64,000 nt of DNA, taken from the NCBI GenBank assembly GCA_029582265.1, contig CM055816.1:81028472-81092471 (forward strand), given 5' to 3'. Made by a program: the position numbers and the translations under genes. The notes below the pieces were generated by a model, which did no database searches, was not told where the DNA came from, and was given only the letters and a program-made list of their open reading frames with translations. Below, piece after piece: positions 38,901 to 49,867 of the stretch; position 1 is the stretch's first letter, and every line of letters begins with the position of its first letter. The DNA comes from Zoroaster sp. YZ-2022 (lineage: Eukaryota; Echinodermata; Asteroidea; Forcipulatida; Zoroasteridae).

Positions 38901-41900
38901 TGCAGTAAACAAATTATAATTTTTATCATTTGTTTGTAATCTAACTCGAACCAAGCGGGTAGGGGGAGGGGGATACACTGTACGCCTTCTTCATCCACCC
39001 ATCCGTCACCAAGGGTAGGTCTGGAGCCAAATGCTGGATTGGGTTATTTACGCATTCTAGACGCTCTGTAATGCAGTATGAGAGTTTTCGAGGACCAAGT
39101 TTGTAAAGTATTCTGGCTGATGATGCAGATATGAATTGGCACCTCACCTTTAAATTTTCCAAACCAACATACAACAATTTTGAGGGGGGGGGGGGCGGGG
39201 CTTTGAAAAAAAAAGAGTTTGGGGTCATTACCCCCTTGTCCCCCTGTATCCACCCTTGTCCGCTACTCTGCATAAGTGATCCTTGGTGTAAGGGACGGCC
39301 TTGACGGATACCGGATATTGTTTGATTCATGATGCTCAGTAGTACGTTCTGAGCCCTTTAAATTTACTACATTTTTCCGATGACTGTATTTCATGATTAT
39401 AGATATGAAATTAGACAAGTCTGACATCATAATAAAGTGCATGTTCTCCTCTTTCCATCAGTATATAATGTGTCTGTGTCAGTGATTGTAATATTCTCTA
39501 AATAAGGAATCTTTCTGATTGTGTGCAAAAACAATGTATCTCTGTGCGGGGGCTTAGGCACATACAGTCTTTTGTGTGTTTACATGGTTAGGCGGATATG
39601 GGTTAAGACGACTTCTTTTACGTTTTGTGGGATTGCATGAAAAACTGTAAGATAACTCTCAGGATTCAGGGTAAGCTTACTTAATTATTTGAGGCATTAT
39701 TTGTTATAGGCTATTAAAATAGTGGTGGGGATAAATTATTGATGTACTGTCCCACTCTAAAAAAAAAAGTGGGGAATGCATGTCCCCCAATTGGCTTCAA
39801 ATCAAAACTGATGGACGCCAATGAACCGATGGACGTCAAAGAAAATGAAATATCCTAAATTTCTCTCATTGACACGAAGAAGATCTGACCTTTACTTCCG
39901 GTAGAAACAGGAATATTAAATTCAACATATTCTAACGCAAAAATGGACAGGTCTTGTAATTCCGGCCATTTTCAAGAAATTTGATTGTGACGTAATCAAT
40001 GATAATTTCACGAAACTTAAATCCCTCCCCACGCGCCGTCACTATCAGTTCATTATGAGTCATCTAGCTCAGTACTCTGACTGGAAAACGGGGGGTTGCA
40101 GGATCCTAATGGACAGCCTTTACAATTTTTTTTGCCACATCACATACAAATCAATCACAGTGTTTACTAAACGTATGGTGCGATTCTGATTTCGAACGTT
40201 CATGTTTGTCAAGAAATATAGTATGCTCACAAAACTGGAGGAACCCTCGCATATTTCTTGATTTACTTGTGAATTTCTAGGAATGTTTATATATAGTCTA
40301 GGAATTTTTGGGTCTAGTAAAAAAAAATCATTCAACAAATTCCTCGTTAGCATTTTTATATTACGTTTGAAAATGACTGATGGGTCACTTTTTCAAATAG
40401 AAAAAAAAATACAAAACATACAAAATTATAAACCTTAAAAAAATTCCTGTTCAAAGCATTTTAATTTGTTTCTTCAAAACTTGTTTATTTTTTAATGTCG
40501 AAAAGTCATCAAATATTGCTGGTTTTGTAAGCATGGTGTTAAGTGGCGGTCTTTTGAATTGGAAATCTTCCCTATCTTTGACAACAAATCTACACAACTG
40601 ACTTCCAGTTCTCGTACGTAACACACTACATATCCCCATTTTCATGTGTTTTTGTTTTCATATACATTATAACTATGAGTCCACAAGTCCACACCGGGGC
40701 TGGAAGGAAAATGGGCTGGCATACTATTTATGTATGAGCATCAGGGCGAATACTCTATCCACGCATTCTGTTGACTCCCCCCCCCCCCCTCCCCCCAGCA
40801 AATATACTCTAAAATATTCGTGGTAATTTTAGGGTGAATAATTTTGTTTTCCAATTTTCTCTAAATAAATGAGATCATCAAGCATCTTTGTTTGGATGTT
40901 TTTTTATTGTCAATATGTTAGTTTTGTTACATCCAACTGTCGTATCATCGCTAGGAGGCAACCATTTAAAACGCTCATTTTTAAACAAAAACAAGGTGAA
41001 GAACAAACAAATCTCAGACGTTTTACACTAAAAACTGATGTGCACCGTTTGTGTTTATATTGAGTAATTCACCAATATAAATACGTTGGAAGAAATAATT
41101 GACAACGCGCTGTTGTAGTGTTTACACCCTGGTGTATAGACAGTATCCGATTTACATGGTTCTGTTGTTATCAAAATAGTTTTGACAGGTCGTCTACACT
41201 TCTGGTTGTATGTAGGCCCTAAATGAATCCATATTAAAACAAAATCATCAGACTCCTGTTTGTAAACATTTCAGCATAATTCGTGGTGTCGTTCACGAGA
41301 AAATTGTGAAATGCATTGATATTGTTATATTTGTTCTCATGTGGAAATTGATCATCAGCTGATTATCCATTTCAGATTTGAATTTGTATACATACATTTC
41401 AGTCGTTTTATTTTAATCAATATGTTATATTATTGATTGAACATGTAAGACAGAAGAAGATGTTATGCCATTTCGATCTTAAAACCAAGTATTAAGCTCA
41501 TTAATAACAACTCGTTCAGTTACTTTTGTGTAATTGCCAATGGCGTAAGCCTATTTACAGAGAAAAAGGTAACGAACAAAACATTATTTCCACAATACTA
41601 TGACCATTATACAAAATAATTGTAATTGCATTGTAAATAATAATTGCTCACTTACCTTGAAACGTTTGATGTCCAGCCTCATAAATCACCAAGAGGTAAG
41701 ATGTTGAACCTATTACCGGTTTAGTTAGTATTCCAAATGTAAATCAGATCTAGTTAGTTGTCCGTGAGAAACTCAATAATGGTTATGACGGATTTAACAA
41801 TCAACGTTGATACATGGAGCCTGTGCCCAACCAACGCATTACTGTAATAGGCTGACGTCACAGTAATTAGTGGAACTGTACTGTTCTCTGTTTTTTCGAG

Positions 41901-42289
41901 TTCGTGACGTGAAGGTGCCAGGCGCATCCTCAGAAGCTGAGTCTAGAGGGATATGATTGCTGCTGTAATCGATACCACAAAGTCCAAGACCGAGATCTGG
42001 TTGTCCGAGGGGGTGGTAGACATTTGTGTCCGAGACCAAAACCTCGAGACCCTGTGTGAAAAATTACATAACAAAAAAGTAAAGTAAGATGAATCAAAAT
42101 TGCATGTTAAATAAACAAAATATGAATTATTGTATGTGATATGCAATGTTTCTGTTTGGTTTCAGGTATTAATGCACAATCAAATATACTCTTTAAAACA
42201 CCAGCACAATGAGCACATTAGGAAACTGTAAACCTACTGTACATGAGAACATGTATATTCAATATTTGAACTCAGCTGAATTCATATCT
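35971..42289. other. 6.3 kb with no assignable gene
   Basis: No supported frame was found. Visible landmarks are GT/CA-type and TATATG low complexity, a G-run at 38789-38803 followed by gtgtcggatctaggatttggg (dispersed-repeat style), and a G-run block at 39184-39199 with gggtggatacagggggacaa on the minus strand near 39250. There is also a short splice-donor-like site on the minus strand (CAAG/GTAAGTGAGC near 41655). A palindromic CRE-like tgacgtca lies at 41851-41862. I do not connect these into a gene. Confidence 0.5.
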
Positions 42290-43157
42290 ATACCTACACG
42301 TACATGTACTATATGCGAGTTGTATACAATACTCTTATTTCTCCCTATCTAACCTACTGTAACATTATCTGGGCACGTGCAAGCACCACCAAACTTAACT
42401 CCCTTTTTGTCATCCAAAAACGGGCCATCAGAATTTGCACTTTCTCTCCACCTCGTGCTCACACTGCACCTCTTTTTGCTCAGCTAAATATACTCACACT
42501 TAAGGATATCAATAATCTTCTTACAGGGATGTTCATGTACAAATGTATGAATGGTCTACTTCCTTGCACATTTTCGTCTTATATTTTACTTCAGTCCATG
42601 ATACTCATAAATACCATAGCAGATCACATAATAACCTTTTTCTACCATTCACCCGCACATGATACTCGTAGCTTTCCTCTCTCATTCTTTGATTATTTTA
42701 AGCCTCCTTAGTTTTGAATGGTATTATTTTTCTTCCCAACATTCCCCCTTTCGTCTGTTATTGTCCTCCCCTGCTCTCGTCCCCTTTGTTGTCTGTTTTA
42801 TGTTAAGGCACACCCCTACAAGCTCTTGCTTACATTCTCATATATTATTGTACGCTAAAAAAAAATTTTTTTTCTCTTATTCTTTGTCTTATCTTCTAAT
42901 ATGTTTGTCTATATGTATATATCTATGTATATGTGTATGCATGTGTGTGTATGCATGTAATGTATATTTGTTTATATTACTTTAATTAACTATTATGTGT
43001 GTCAAGTTGACATTGACAAGCTTCCGCTTATTATGTCTACATCTTGTTTTCTCTGTTTTTCTATTATACTCTGTATTGTACATCTTATAAATGTGTCCAT
43101 TTATAATGTATCTAGAGAATGGAAATAAATGTAATTATTGGATTGAATTGAATTGAT
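42290..43157 (+). mobile_element. 5'-truncated LINE, reverse-transcriptase C-terminus and 3' tail
   Basis: The frame from 42304 encodes YNTLISPYLTYCNIIWA, LFVIQKRAIRIC and INNLLTGMFMYKCMNGLLP, the region after the catalytic core in Jockey/CR1-type reverse transcriptases. A 3' UTR follows, ending ggaaataaatgtaattattgg and then a (GAATT)n tail that stops at ~43157. The element is truncated within RT, which is usual for LINE copies. It directly abuts the left end of the Polinton. Confidence 0.8.
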
Positions 43158-43172
43158 GTCATCTATGACATC

Positions 43173-43245
43173 AGTAGAGGTAGAATAGGAGTCCCCGACC
43201 ACTTCGTTTCACTTCGTTTGCGGGGACTCCTATTCTACCTCTACT
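43173..43245. repeat. Perfect 25-bp inverted repeat at the Polinton left end
   Basis: AGTAGAGGTAGAATAGGAGT... (43173-43197) is the exact reverse complement of 43221-43245. The 23-nt loop carries a direct repeat of acttcgttt. A second, smaller palindrome (tgatgtcat-ct-atgacatca, 43154-43173) lies immediately outside. The structure could be a folded terminus or part of the terminal inverted repeat. Confidence 0.9.
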
Positions 43246-43249
43246 TGCA

Positions 43250-43425
43250 TAGGTCAATGACCTTAAGGTCAAATGTCAATGACGTTAAGGTCATAGAGGT
43301 CAAATGTCATATAGGTCAAGGTCATAGACGTCAAATGTCATATAGGTCAAGGTCATAGAGGTCAAGGTCAAATGTCAATGACCTCAAGGTCATGAGATGA
43401 CGTCACACACACACCCATAGATGTC
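43250..43425. repeat. AGGTCA/TGACCT hexamer array
   Basis: More than ten AGGTCA hexamers occur in 175 bp, separated by aat, aaatgtc, taga or atata spacers, with ggtcaaatgtcaatgac and ggtcatagaggtcaa modules repeated. It lies between the terminal palindrome and the first Polinton gene. AGGTCA is the nuclear-receptor half-site in animals; a regulatory role here is only a possibility. Confidence 0.85.
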
Positions 43426-43625
43426 ATTGACTTTTAGAGTTTAAATGTATTTAAAGTTTTGAGCTCGATGATTTTTTTTAGATGACGGCGTAAAAAAGTT
43501 TGCGAAAAAAAAGATATCGAAAATGAGACTTTTAAAAATTGCAATAATGAATTAAGATTTGTAGATGAATAGTAAAAGACGAGTATAACTACAAAATATT
43601 TATCGAAAACGATTATTCCGTGCGA

Positions 43626-43887
43626 ATGGCTTTTAGTTGGCAAAACGGACAAGTGTTGTATACCCAGTGTAAGGGTGGTGACGTATTTTGCACGCAACAT
43701 CAGTGGCGCATTCGACACGGGAAAAGTATACCAACTCCGTGTCGAAAATGGTACAAAAACAATGACAAATTTATGTACGAAATGCGGTTATGTAATAAAA
43801 ATAAATTATTTAAAGCGCGTTGAAGGTAGAGCTAAAAGAAATTATAATAAAGTGATGAAAGAGTTGTTAGATAAAAAAAGATATTGA
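43626..43887 (+). pseudogene. Small Polinton protein with one CxxC
   Basis: Two overlapping frames together look like one short basic protein: MAFSWQNGQVLYTQCKGG, then after a frame change TGKVYQLRVENGTK, NLCTKCGYVIKI and a Lys/Arg-rich end. A single CxxC (LCTKC) could be half of a zinc ribbon. I do not recognise the family. It is the first frame inside the left terminal region and is read away from the end. Confidence 0.4.
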
Positions 43888-43945
43888 AAAATGAGAGTTA
43901 AAAAAATGAAATAACGAATTGAGATTTTGTGGTTGAATAGTAAAG

Positions 43946-44410
43946 ATGACGACAAAGTATTTATCTGACGGGAGATTGAGAGAATTTAAATTCGTTAATA
44001 CGGCGCTAGAAATGATTATCGAAAAGTTAACTTTAGCCTTGCCAGAATTTGGATGGATAGAGTTTAATTTAACTTTACGTATTAAATTTCGAAAATATAT
44101 AGTAGATGGCAGGACGGCTTTAGTACTAGTAGAACCGTTTCGTAATTTATTCGGAGGTTTTTTTAGCGATAAGAGTGAAATTGATTATAGAGTAATTGAA
44201 TTTTTTTTTGAAATTACTGAGGAAGTAAAAATATATACGCACAACGGTTCTGGGTGGGTTAAAGATTGTATTGAAAGTATAAGTATTAATTTAACTAAAA
44301 TTACTAGGAGAAGAGGTTTACAATCCTTCGAAACGGATCGTTACATTTGGAATATAAAACCACACCCAAAAAAGATATGTATATGTTTAAAAATAAATAA
44401 AAATAAATAA
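43946..44410 (+). CDS. Polinton protein with GSGW-type domain
   Basis: 154 residues. The C-terminal half reads VKIYTHNGSGWVKDCIESI then an SINLTKITRRRG-type strand and YIWNIKP. The FxxxGSGW...I..L.I...Y.P pattern is known to me from the region that precedes the exonuclease domain of Polinton-type PolB proteins. Here it stands alone, so it is either a separate domain protein or a detached copy. The frame is intact. Function unknown; inference only. Confidence 0.55.
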   Translation: MTTKYLSDGRLREFKFVNTALEMIIEKLTLALPEFGWIEFNLTLRIKFRKYIVDGRTALVLVEPFRNLFGGFFSDKSEIDYRVIEFFFEITEEVKIYTHNGSGWVKDCIESISINLTKITRRRGLQSFETDRYIWNIKPHPKKICICLKINKNK

Positions 44411-44484
44411 ATAAAAGAATCGAAAGCTGAAAAAAATAAATAAACAAGAGTCGTTATAGGTAAAACTTGTAGAGTCGTTATATA

Positions 44485-44622
44485 AATAAAATTTACTTGA
44501 ATTAAATGAATATTTAGATTTTTATGACATTCAGTTGGATAAAGGAAGCGGCAGCGGGCGAGGAGGAAGGTTATTAAAAATAGACTACATCGAGGCTATT
44601 CAAATTATAATCTTTGAATGAG
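44485..44622 (+). CDS. Short conserved Polinton ORF end
   Basis: The open frame ends with FYDIQLDKGSGSGRGGRLLK and IDYIEAIQIII before TGA at 44620. A GxGxGGR(I/L)xKxD ending is, in my memory, common on a small Polinton protein. The N-terminal part is missing or frameshifted, and AT-rich DNA with several TAAATAAA repeats precedes it. Its 3' end overlaps the minus-strand gene that ends at 44600. Confidence 0.4.
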
Positions 44623-45298
44623 GAATCGATGACGTCGCAAATTTGAAGAAAAAATTTGAATTATACGGGGGAGGTTTATCATTTGTAATTACCCGCTCCG
44701 CCGATATCGGCGAAGCGGGTTTTTCATCGTAAAATTTTTCAATAGTAAAGTTTACTTTAAATTCATAATTTTTTCTATGAGTTCTTTTGTTTTCTTTGTC
44801 GATGACGGGTTTTACATCTTTTTTTTCGTCGACGACGACGACATTTTTAGGAGTAAATTTAGTTCGAATGTTTTCTTTCATTTGGCAAAATTTATTTCGC
44901 TCTTGACAGATTAAATTAAATTCTTCTTGACTTATAACAACGTCTTCGATCGCTTTCGAAACGTGATCGTCGACGGTGTTGAGTTTACTTTCGGCTAAAA
45001 CTCTAATCTCGTCGTGTTTTTTAGCTTTTTTTAATAATTTAGATTTCGCGTATCTGACAGCAAACGTCACACCACTCAGCCCTAAAGCTAGTCCTTCGAG
45101 TATAAATCCGACCGGCGATGCTACGACGGTAGCGATGCTTGCGATTCCGACGGCTCCTGCCCCCATACAGCCCAATTCTGCCATCGTTTCTACGACGGAA
45201 CAAGTTTTAATGATTTTATTATATTTTTTATATACGGCCTCGCGCTCGTTTCTTTCTTTTAAAATATCTTCTTTTTGAATATCGTCGATTTTTTGCAA
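44600..45298 (-). CDS. Conserved Polinton membrane-type protein with PPPY motif
   Basis: 232 residues, intact frame. An N-terminal charged helix (IQKEDILKERNEREAVYKKY) is followed by a Gly/Ala-rich hydrophobic double segment (CMGAGAVGIASIATVVASP, FILEGLALGLSGVTF). A conserved helical block follows (KKHDEIRVLAESKLNTV, VISQEEFNLICQERNKF) and then a polar tail with PPPY. The hydrophobic pair plus the KKH.(E)I..LA.SK...ISxEEF block is a widespread Polinton accessory family. Its role may lie in virion or membrane association, which is inferred. PPPY is a WW-domain or late-domain-like motif. Confidence 0.7.
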   Translation of the reverse strand: MQKIDDIQKEDILKERNEREAVYKKYNKIIKTCSVVETMAELGCMGAGAVGIASIATVVASPVGFILEGLALGLSGVTFAVRYAKSKLLKKAKKHDEIRVLAESKLNTVDDHVSKAIEDVVISQEEFNLICQERNKFCQMKENIRTKFTPKNVVVVDEKKDVKPVIDKENKRTHRKNYEFKVNFTIEKFYDEKPASPISAERVITNDKPPPYNSNFFFKFATSSIPHSKIII

Positions 45299-45481
45299 AA
45301 CGAAACGCGTTCACGTTTAACTTTTGTTCATTATCAAAAGTACCCGTATCCATCATATACCGTACATCTGGATAATGTCTCTCTATTTCTGTACAGACGC
45401 TCATTATTCTATTAATAATACAATATTAAAATTTTATTTTAATCTAACGGTAAACTTTTAATTTTTATATCGTAACAGATT

Positions 45482-45915
45482 TTAGTATTTACAGCGCCAA
45501 AAAAGCTCGCACGTATAAACAACTTTTACGTCTCGAGTTTTATAGCAAATTTCGTATTCCAAATGCTGCGATTCATTGGTAAAAATAAATTTAATATCTC
45601 GAGCCGGAGAAGGAATATGATATACGTGGGGTGGAAAATTGTGCGTTGCTAAATGCGAATAAAGACTACCACCTTTTATGAATTTTACAAAATTTGAACA
45701 GTATGTCGGTGATTGTTTAAACATAAAAAGGGTAGTTTTAATACACCGTGCAATCCGAGTTTAATGTCGACTTTTTCGAGTAAATTTATCAAAGTACTCG
45801 TTTGTTGAATTTCATTCGAGTCTAAAAATCCGTGACGTTCGTAAATAAACAGATTTTGTTGTAAAACGTTGCTGACGCTATCGCTTCTTCGACTAGGACC
45901 GTAAATACTCGCCAT
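45482..45915 (-). pseudogene. Small Polinton protein, frameshifted
   Basis: The frame opens at 45915 (MASIYGPSRRSDSVSNVLQQ) and continues to a block LEKVDIKLGLHG, then shifts near 45715. A second frame carries FVKFIKGGSLYSHLATHN, HVYHIPSPARDIKFIF and EYEICYKTRDVKVV to a stop at 45482. The two pieces are contiguous and on one strand, so a single gene of about 140 residues with one indel is likely; two overlapping genes remain possible. Family not recognised beyond its Polinton context. Confidence 0.45.
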
Positions 45916-45958
45916 ATTTATATTATAGCATTAATGTTTTTTTAATTTAATTTCAAAG

Positions 45959-46641
45959 GTTAAAAAATCGGCATACCGTGATTATTTATGTCTCTACCTA
46001 ATGAATCTTAAATTTGAAAACTCAATTCGTTAAAAGTACTAGATTTAAGATTTTTTCGTAACGGATTAGAATATTCCATCCACATACTTTCCCCAACGAT
46101 TTATCTTGCAATGGAAAAACGTTTTTAAAATAGTACAAGGTTTACCGTCGAAAAGATTTTCGCTGGTAGAAATTTGATCGCAATGAATGTATAACATTTT
46201 AAAAGGTTGCAAATCGAGTCTTCTTCCTACGTGCTCTCCTTCACCTAGATAATCACTCGGAAATCCGAGTAAATTAGCTAATCCCAACGAAAATTTAATT
46301 TTCCGTTTTTGTTGAGTAATATTTATAAAAGATTTACCGATTTTTTCATCGACAACGAACGTGAGCCAATGTGTGTTTTTTTTAAGACAATGTCGATAAT
46401 TTCATTTATATTATAAAGTCCGGGTTCGATAAACTCAATTTCTTCTTCTTCACTTTGCTCATCGAGAATATTTATCCAGCTTTTCCATCGCCATATTTTT
46501 TTCTTTTTTACGCATGTTATAATAACCGACCCAAATGTTAATGCTATTTAAAGAAATACTGAGTCGTCCGTGTTTATTATCGATCGTATTATTTAACGAG
46601 ATTGTATTATTTAAATTTTTAATTTCGATCGTATGATACAT
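45959..46641 (-). pseudogene. Penton-like minor capsid protein
   Basis: Predicted vertex (penton-type, single jelly-roll) protein. From the right: TIEIKNLNNTISLNNTIDNK, YYNMRKKEKN, a break, NINEIIDIV, LANLLGFPSDYLGEGEHVG, DLQPFKMLYIHCD, a break, then STFNELSFQI and DSLGRDINNHGMPIF. The LYxHCD block followed by a C-terminal IxIRDxxGxPIPF-type strand is the hallmark of Polinton minor capsid proteins; here that strand appears as the FNELSFQI...GRDINNHGMPIF part. At least two frameshifts and one in-frame TAA break it. Confidence 0.6.
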
Positions 46642-46680
46642 TTTAATATTTAAAATTTATAATTTTATTATAATAAAAGG

Positions 46681-48006
46681 TCAATTCCACAAGCGTTTAA
46701 AAGCAATTTATCGAAACGGTATCCTCAATCTGGAAATTTTACACCCACTCATAATATTACTTTTCGAGATTTTACGAATATAGATATTTACGTTAACGAA
46801 AATGAGTTTTTTAACGTAAAATTCTCTAATCCTTTTGAAAAATATAGGTTACCTAACATTCATAGTCAAGAGGTCGTAGACGATTGGAAATCTAGTCCGC
46901 TAAAAGTTTTATCAGAATCAAATAAATTTTGTAACGTGGTGCAGTACGACGGGATGCGGCGTGAGTTATAAACATTTGTTTCATTCAAACTCGATGATTC
47001 GTAGTTTTGTTTAGATTTCACGTCTATTATCAAATTAGACGATTGCTAAAAGAAATGAGCTGCCCCGCGTCTTTTCAAAATGTTTACGACGCGTTCGAGA
47101 CATTGGCGCGTATAATAAAATATGCAATGAATTTCACGTTTCACCCAATTCTAGTTGGAAACAACGAGTCGACATGCGCAGTAATGGACTAGGCACCGCT
47201 TATTTTTGGAGGAACATCGGTAAAAGATACGATCCGGTACCCGGACACAACTACGATAATTCTATTATCCGCGACCCACATCCTAAACCAATTCCCCTCG
47301 ACCACCTCTCCTCAGACTTTGATAAACACGGTGAAAAAATAATGGCTTTTGACGACGGTGTACATAATCGTAAAGAACATACCATTAGAGTCAGTTACAT
47401 TTCACAATCTGTCGCTACAGAGTTTGCTTGGATTAAATTTATACTCGACGAGTCTCAAGGTTTTACCGATATAGGTACGGAACGAATCAATGATTCTATA
47501 ATAACGTACGTTTACGCGATATTGGGAGAATTTTTTTAACATTCTCGACGCTTCTATCGATTCTCCGGTCGATTTACAATCTTCAATTCAACGATATCAA
47601 GATAATTTACAATACACTCGATCACAATTAAACATGAATTTCGACATGAATTTGCGAATAGGTACGTACGTAGGATACAACAACAATATTTTGATCGCAA
47701 CGAACGATTTATCTCTCGGCTCGAATTGAGATACGAATTCGACACCCGTTCCACCGCCGCCGTCGCAATCGTTAAAAGTTGCAAAAAGTAAAACTCAACA
47801 ACCACCTGCGAGCGTCGATAATTTTACTAAACTCGGCTCTCCGATCGTCGTCAATCAACCGCCTTTACCGATCATCGTCAATCAACCGCCGTTACCGATA
47901 TACCACAAAGCGCTACTCACCGAGAAGAAAAACATTCTTTAATTTTTGGTTTCGCGGTTATTACAGGATTAGCTATTCTTATTTACGAGTTGATAACGCG
48001 ACGCTA
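46681..48006 (+). pseudogene. Conserved Polinton protein, Pro-rich with C-terminal membrane segment
   Basis: Successive frames on one strand: FTPTHNITFRDFTNIDIYVN, SFQNVYDAFETLARI, TAYFWRNIGKRYDP, DDGVHNRKEHTIR, VSYISQSVATEFAWI, LRIGTYVGYNN, a Pro-rich part with two copies of IVVNQPPLP/IIVNQPPLP ending PIY, and a last piece HSLIFGFAVITGLAILIYEL, a membrane helix followed by TRR. The order fits one ~440-residue protein known from Polintons. Breaks occur near 46960, 47150, 47535, 47725 and 47935. Function unknown; a virion membrane or tail-like role would be a guess. Confidence 0.55.
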
Positions 48007-48060
48007 GCGATGACTCTGTATATAGGTTAAAATTAAAACTCCGACTCCGGTCAAGGCTAG

Positions 48061-49339
48061 CTACACGTGTTCCGCCGCCCATCCGACTACTTTTGAAATT
48101 GTCGTCAATAACCAACTCAACACCGATCCAATGATACCCGGTAAAGCGGCTAAGGCTTTTGTCGCTAGCTTTTTTTTAGCAGATCCGATAGATTTTTAAA
48201 AGTTTTTCGTATCCACTCTCCCCCGCCACTCGGTGTAGGCGGGGCGGACGATGGTGGTGGAACGATCGGTTTTACGCTCGCAAAGATCGAAGCGACGATG
48301 GTACTGATGGCTAAACCGACGACCGTTAATAGACTGACGATCGTTACGCCTTGTTCTCTGAATAAAGTTTTAATTTTTTCACCTAACGTAACGTCGCTTT
48401 CCAATGTGTGACGAATCGTTTCTTTGATTCTATTGATTTGACCGCGAAGAATGTGATCTTACGTGCTCGCGGCCTCCAATCTAGCTCGTCTTTCGTCTCG
48501 TAGTTCTCGCAGTTGTTTCTTGAGTTCGTCGACCATTTCTTCGTCTCCTACTCATCTTCGTCGATTCTTTGCACGAGATCAGAGATTTCTTTGTCGAGTT
48601 GGCTCAATCTAGCTAAATTATTTGCTAGTTCGCCTCGATCCGTTTGCATGGCTTTATTGAGACCCACCAGTTCTCGCATTAAAAGTCCATCCGGTCGCAA
48701 AATAGGATCTTCGTCAAGATGATCGTCCAATTCAAGTTCATCCGCGAGAGGAAATTCGTTTAGAATAAAAGTTATTTCATCGACGTCTTGTTCTACATTC
48801 GTCGCGACTTGCGGTAACTCTTTCATTTCGACGCTTTCTGGAATTATTTTATCGAGATGACTGACGTTTTTGTTTACGCCTCGCGAGCCTTTTCCGAGAC
48901 TTTACTCTTGCCGTCTATACCCAATGCTTCTTGAATAAATAATTTTGGACTTTTATATCCTTTTTCGGCAGCTCTTCGTTCTATCGTTTTTAGAGCGGCA
49001 AAACAATCTGGGTTGGTTTGGTACGTTAAAAGTACATCTTTGTAATAAAAACGTTTGACTAAATTTTCGGTAATGCGTTTAAAATTGTTTGTATTTCTCC
49101 TATCGCTAGGGTCATAGCCGTCGACGTGAAGTCTACGAAAATCATCAATCTTTTGATTGAGTAGTTTCGTCGATGGATTTAAATTAGAAGAGAAATCGTT
49201 CTAAATTCTCTCGCCTTTCTCTTTCAAAAGTATCCTCACCGGCAGTCGTTTCTCGTATATCATCGACGTCGTCTTGTTGTCGTTGTTGTTCCGGTGGATT
49301 AAAATCATCCATCTCCATCTCTAACCCTCCTTTCGCCAT
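48061..49339 (-). pseudogene. Long conserved Polinton protein, coiled-coil plus hydrophobic C-terminus
   Basis: From ATG 49339: an acidic Gln-rich start, then LLNQKIDDFRRLHVDGYD, NNFKRITENLVKRFYYKD, SPKLFIQEALGI to a stop at 48874. An acidic block (VDEITFILNEF, ELVGLNKAMQTDRGELANNL, coiled-coil-like) follows, then LRDERRARLEAA, GEKIKTLFREQGVTIVSLL with a hydrophobic helix, GGGEWIRKTFKNL and LPGIIGSVLSWLLTTI ending at 48061. The GEKI..LFREQG(V/I)T(I/L)xS(I/L) and EWI(R/K)K blocks are a common Polinton signature. It could be one gene of ~425 residues or two adjacent genes. At least four frame breaks are present. Confidence 0.6.
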
Positions 49340-49361
49340 TTACAATTAGTTTACATCTTTT

Positions 49362-49807
49362 TTAAAATAATTTATAACTCGCGTAGCCTACTATAGTCAT
49401 ACCTAAAATAACGAATAAAATTTATCTCGTTTTTTTTATCTTCGCTCGGAACGTAAAAATCCTCTAGTTTAGGTTCGTCGTATAAATCTTTCGGTAAATC
49501 GAGTTGTTTACCGGTAACGTTATAATATTCGTTCATCGCTTCGTCAATGTCGTTGAAAGTGTTTTTAGCGTTCGATTCTTTTCGTAATCGTTCGTTTAAA
49601 TAATTTAGATATTTTGTACGCTTTTTATACCATTCGTCTCTCGCTTTCGTAAGTTGTTCTAGCGCTAAATCGTGTCTCTTTCGTTCTTTTTCGATATCGT
49701 TAGAACGTAAACTAGAAAATAAAAAAATTAGATCCGCTAAAAGCTAACGCGTTTACCACGGCGCCTCCGACCATCTGAACGAATGGTAAAACTAACGCCG
49801 TCGCCAT
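49362..49807 (-). pseudogene. Conserved Polinton protein with ALAFSGSN motif
   Basis: ATG 49807 opens a hydrophobic start (MATALVLPFVQMVGGAVVNA, then LAFSGSN). After a frame change at an A-run (49718-49731) it continues with KERKRHDLALEQLTKARDEW, LRKESNAKNTFNDIDEAM, EYYNVTGKQLDLP and LEDFYVPSEDKK. A second break precedes GYASYKLF and the stop at 49362. This family (ALxFSGSN, RHDLAxExLxxAxxEW, DYYxPSxxQ) is widespread in Polintons. It is a small membrane-anchored coiled-coil protein of unknown role. It is divergently arranged with the capsid gene, 61 bp from its start. Confidence 0.65.
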
Positions 49808-49867
49808 TTTTATAATTTAATATTTATTTTTTTAAATTAAAAAATAAAATAATGTTTTGTAGTAAAT
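49808..49867. promoter_or_regulatory. 60-bp divergent promoter gap
   Basis: An AT-only-like spacer (taatttaatatttattttttt, aaattaaaaaataaaata) separates the starts of the minus-strand gene (49807) and the plus-strand capsid gene (49868). Its position and composition suggest a shared bidirectional promoter. No specific factor site is recognised. Confidence 0.45.
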
